Positions 12,916-14,259 of a stretch of DNA of 14,259 nucleotides are shown piece by piece. The notes under the pieces are model-generated. The model was not told the DNA's origin. It saw only the letters and a program-made list of their open reading frames with translations, and ran no database searches. Source of the stretch: Candidatus Thorarchaeota archaeon (GTDB taxonomy: Archaea; Asgardarchaeota; Thorarchaeia; Thorarchaeales; Thorarchaeaceae); NCBI GenBank assembly GCA_016840245.1, contig JAEOST010000092.1:1-14259 (forward strand), read 5' to 3'. Position numbers and translations under genes: made by a program. Each line of letters opens with the position of its first letter. The stretch's first letter is position 1.

Positions 12916-14238
12916 CTACATGAATCTAAGATGAGCGTATGCTTCAGTTTCAGTATCAAAGGCATAGTGGACTTTTTGGTATTCTTTCTTGAACTCTGCG
13001 ACATCAGCTGCAACTTTCTTGACATCTTCCTCTTTCATAACAATACGAGTAATGAATTCGGCAATAGCATCCATCTCGGACTCCTTCATTCCTAATCGAG
13101 TGGTTTCACTTGTGCCTAATCGAATACCACCAGGAGTCTTGTAGTCCCTACCTCTCTTCTTGTCCCAAGGCAAGAGGTTACGGTTAATGATGATATTAGC
13201 ATCCTCCAGTGTCTCCTCGACGTTACTCCCATCCTTCAGTGGGGTTTCTGTGATGTCTACAAGAATAGTATGTGACTCAGTGAATCCCTTTTGCTCTGCT
13301 ATGACGTGGAATCCGCGCTCATGGAGTGCTTGAGCAAGTGCCTTAGCATTCTTGAGGATTTGACCAGTATAGTCCTTTCCGAACTCCATGAGTTCTGCAA
13401 AAGCAACTGCCAGGCCAGCCACATTATGCAAGTGATGGTTGCTCATCATTCCTGGGAATGCAGCTCGCTTGATGGCATCTGCAAATTTCTCATGACTCAA
13501 AAGGCATCCATGCTGTGGACCAAAAAGCGTCTTATGGGTTGACAGAGTCACCATATCGGCGCCCTCTCTAAGTGGATCTTGGAAACGACCTGAGGCAATT
13601 AGTCCGGAAACATGAGCAGAGTCGTAACCAATGGTCATGCCGTATTCATCAGCAATTTCTCTGAATTCTTTCACTGGATGTGGGAATGGGAATACACTAC
13701 CACCAAAAAGCAGGAATTTAATCTCGTCTCCCTTATCTTGGAGTTTCTTTATCTTCGCTTTGCTAGCATCTATATCGAAATTGAACTCCTCATCGTTGAA
13801 GACCCAATTCTGGACCTTGTGACCACGGATTGCACCAGCCGTACCACCAAGATTTGCCCTTGCGTGAGAGATGTGACCTCCATGTGCAATCGAGAGTGCC
13901 ATCATTCTCTCCCCTGGTTTCATAGCTGCTGCGTACATCATAAGGTTTGCAACAACACCTGATATGGGTCTGACATCGGCAAACTCTGCATCGTACAACT
14001 TCATTGCAAGCTTCATACAAATCAATTCGACCTCATCGATGTACTTGCAACCGGCATATACTCTCTCGCCGGGCCAACCCTCTGCATATCGGTCTCTAAA
14101 GTCGCTGACTATTGCAGACCGTACAGCAGGTGAACTGACGTTCTCAGAGGCAATGAGATTGATTGTATTACTCATCCAATTGTCATGTTTTTCCAATAAG
14201 TCGAATATTTCATCGTAGACCTTCTTATTATCGCTCAA
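12916..14238 (-). CDS. glyA: Serine hydroxymethyltransferase
   Basis: A 440-residue PLP enzyme that interconverts serine and glycine with transfer of a C1 unit to a tetrahydropterin. Seen: NLIASEN (27-33), YAEGWPGERVYAGCKYID (51-68), AHGGHISH (118-125), YDSAHVSGLIASG (205-217) with D206 binding the pyridine nitrogen, and LSTHKTLFGPQHG (232-244) with the PLP lysine K236. TPGGIRLGTSETTRLGM (residues around 370-390) is the C-terminal family motif. Length is normal. Start: TTG at 14238, with GGAGG eight bases upstream. The carrier could be tetrahydrofolate or tetrahydromethanopterin. The gene sits in the same window as gcvT, gcvH, folP and mptE, though in a separate transcription unit with the MazG-like gene. 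Confidence 0.96.
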   Translation of the reverse strand: MSDNKKVYDEIFDLLEKHDNWMSNTINLIASENVSSPAVRSAIVSDFRDRYAEGWPGERVYAGCKYIDEVELICMKLAMKLYDAEFADVRPISGVVANLMMYAAAMKPGERMMALSIAHGGHISHARANLGGTAGAIRGHKVQNWVFNDEEFNFDIDASKAKIKKLQDKGDEIKFLLFGGSVFPFPHPVKEFREIADEYGMTIGYDSAHVSGLIASGRFQDPLREGADMVTLSTHKTLFGPQHGCLLSHEKFADAIKRAAFPGMMSNHHLHNVAGLAVAFAELMEFGKDYTGQILKNAKALAQALHERGFHVIAEQKGFTESHTILVDITETPLKDGSNVEETLEDANIIINRNLLPWDKKRGRDYKTPGGIRLGTSETTRLGMKESEMDAIAEFITRIVMKEEDVKKVAADVAEFKKEYQKVHYAFDTETEAYAHLRFM

Positions 14239-14259
14239 GCAATGGGCCTCCCTAATCCA

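Overview
The window is archaeal and most likely comes from an Asgard-type genome. A Thorarchaeota-like member is my best guess, at low certainty. Archaeal marks are the core set L44e, S27e, aIF2-alpha, Nop10 and Sec61-beta, TATA-like boxes at promoter spacing, and Shine-Dalgarno sites of GGTGAT or GGAGG type. Pointers toward the eukaryote-like end of Archaea are an Rad3/XPD helicase with an iron-sulfur cluster, an STT3 oligosaccharyltransferase whose acceptor-side motifs look eukaryotic, a small membrane protein resembling the membrane half of OST3/OST6 (TUSC3/MAGT1), and a small protein resembling the proteasome assembly chaperones PAC3/PAC4. No tRNA, rRNA, CRISPR array or insertion sequence was seen, and no gap between genes exceeds about 265 bases.

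Layout. (1) Bases 1-3377: the 5' part of an XPD helicase gene (minus) diverges from the PAC3/4-like gene (plus). That gene meets, tail to tail with a 23-base overlap, a two-gene minus unit made of a type IA topoisomerase followed by a small zinc-finger protein. (2) 3461-3889: the OST3/6-like gene, plus strand, divergent from the topoisomerase. (3) 3924-5855: minus-strand pterin operon folP then mptE, encoding consecutive steps (kinase and synthase) of folate or methanopterin formation. (4) 6119-7724: gcvT and gcvH of the glycine cleavage system, plus strand, after a 263-base leader region. (5) 7873-10629: STT3/AglB. (6) 10703-12222: minus-strand translation operon L44e, S27e, aIF2-alpha, nop10, meeting STT3 tail to tail across a strong hairpin. 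(7) 12308-12511: Sec61-beta, with its own promoter. (8) 12593-14238: glyA followed by a MazG-like pyrophosphohydrolase gene, minus strand.

Two themes link the genes. The first is one-carbon metabolism: GlyA and GcvT/GcvH move C1 units between serine, glycine and a pterin carrier, while FolP and MptE build that carrier. The second is membrane and secretory work: STT3, the OST3/6-like protein and Sec61-beta are counterparts of ER translocon and glycosylation parts. No obviously new multi-gene defence or mobile system is present. The most interesting items are the eukaryote-like small proteins, the domain order of FolP, the C-terminal beta domain of STT3, and several RNA hairpins between genes.

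Start codons deserve care here. Four genes (folP, mptE, mazG-like, glyA) appear to begin with TTG and one (nop10) with GTG, each behind a plausible ribosome binding site.
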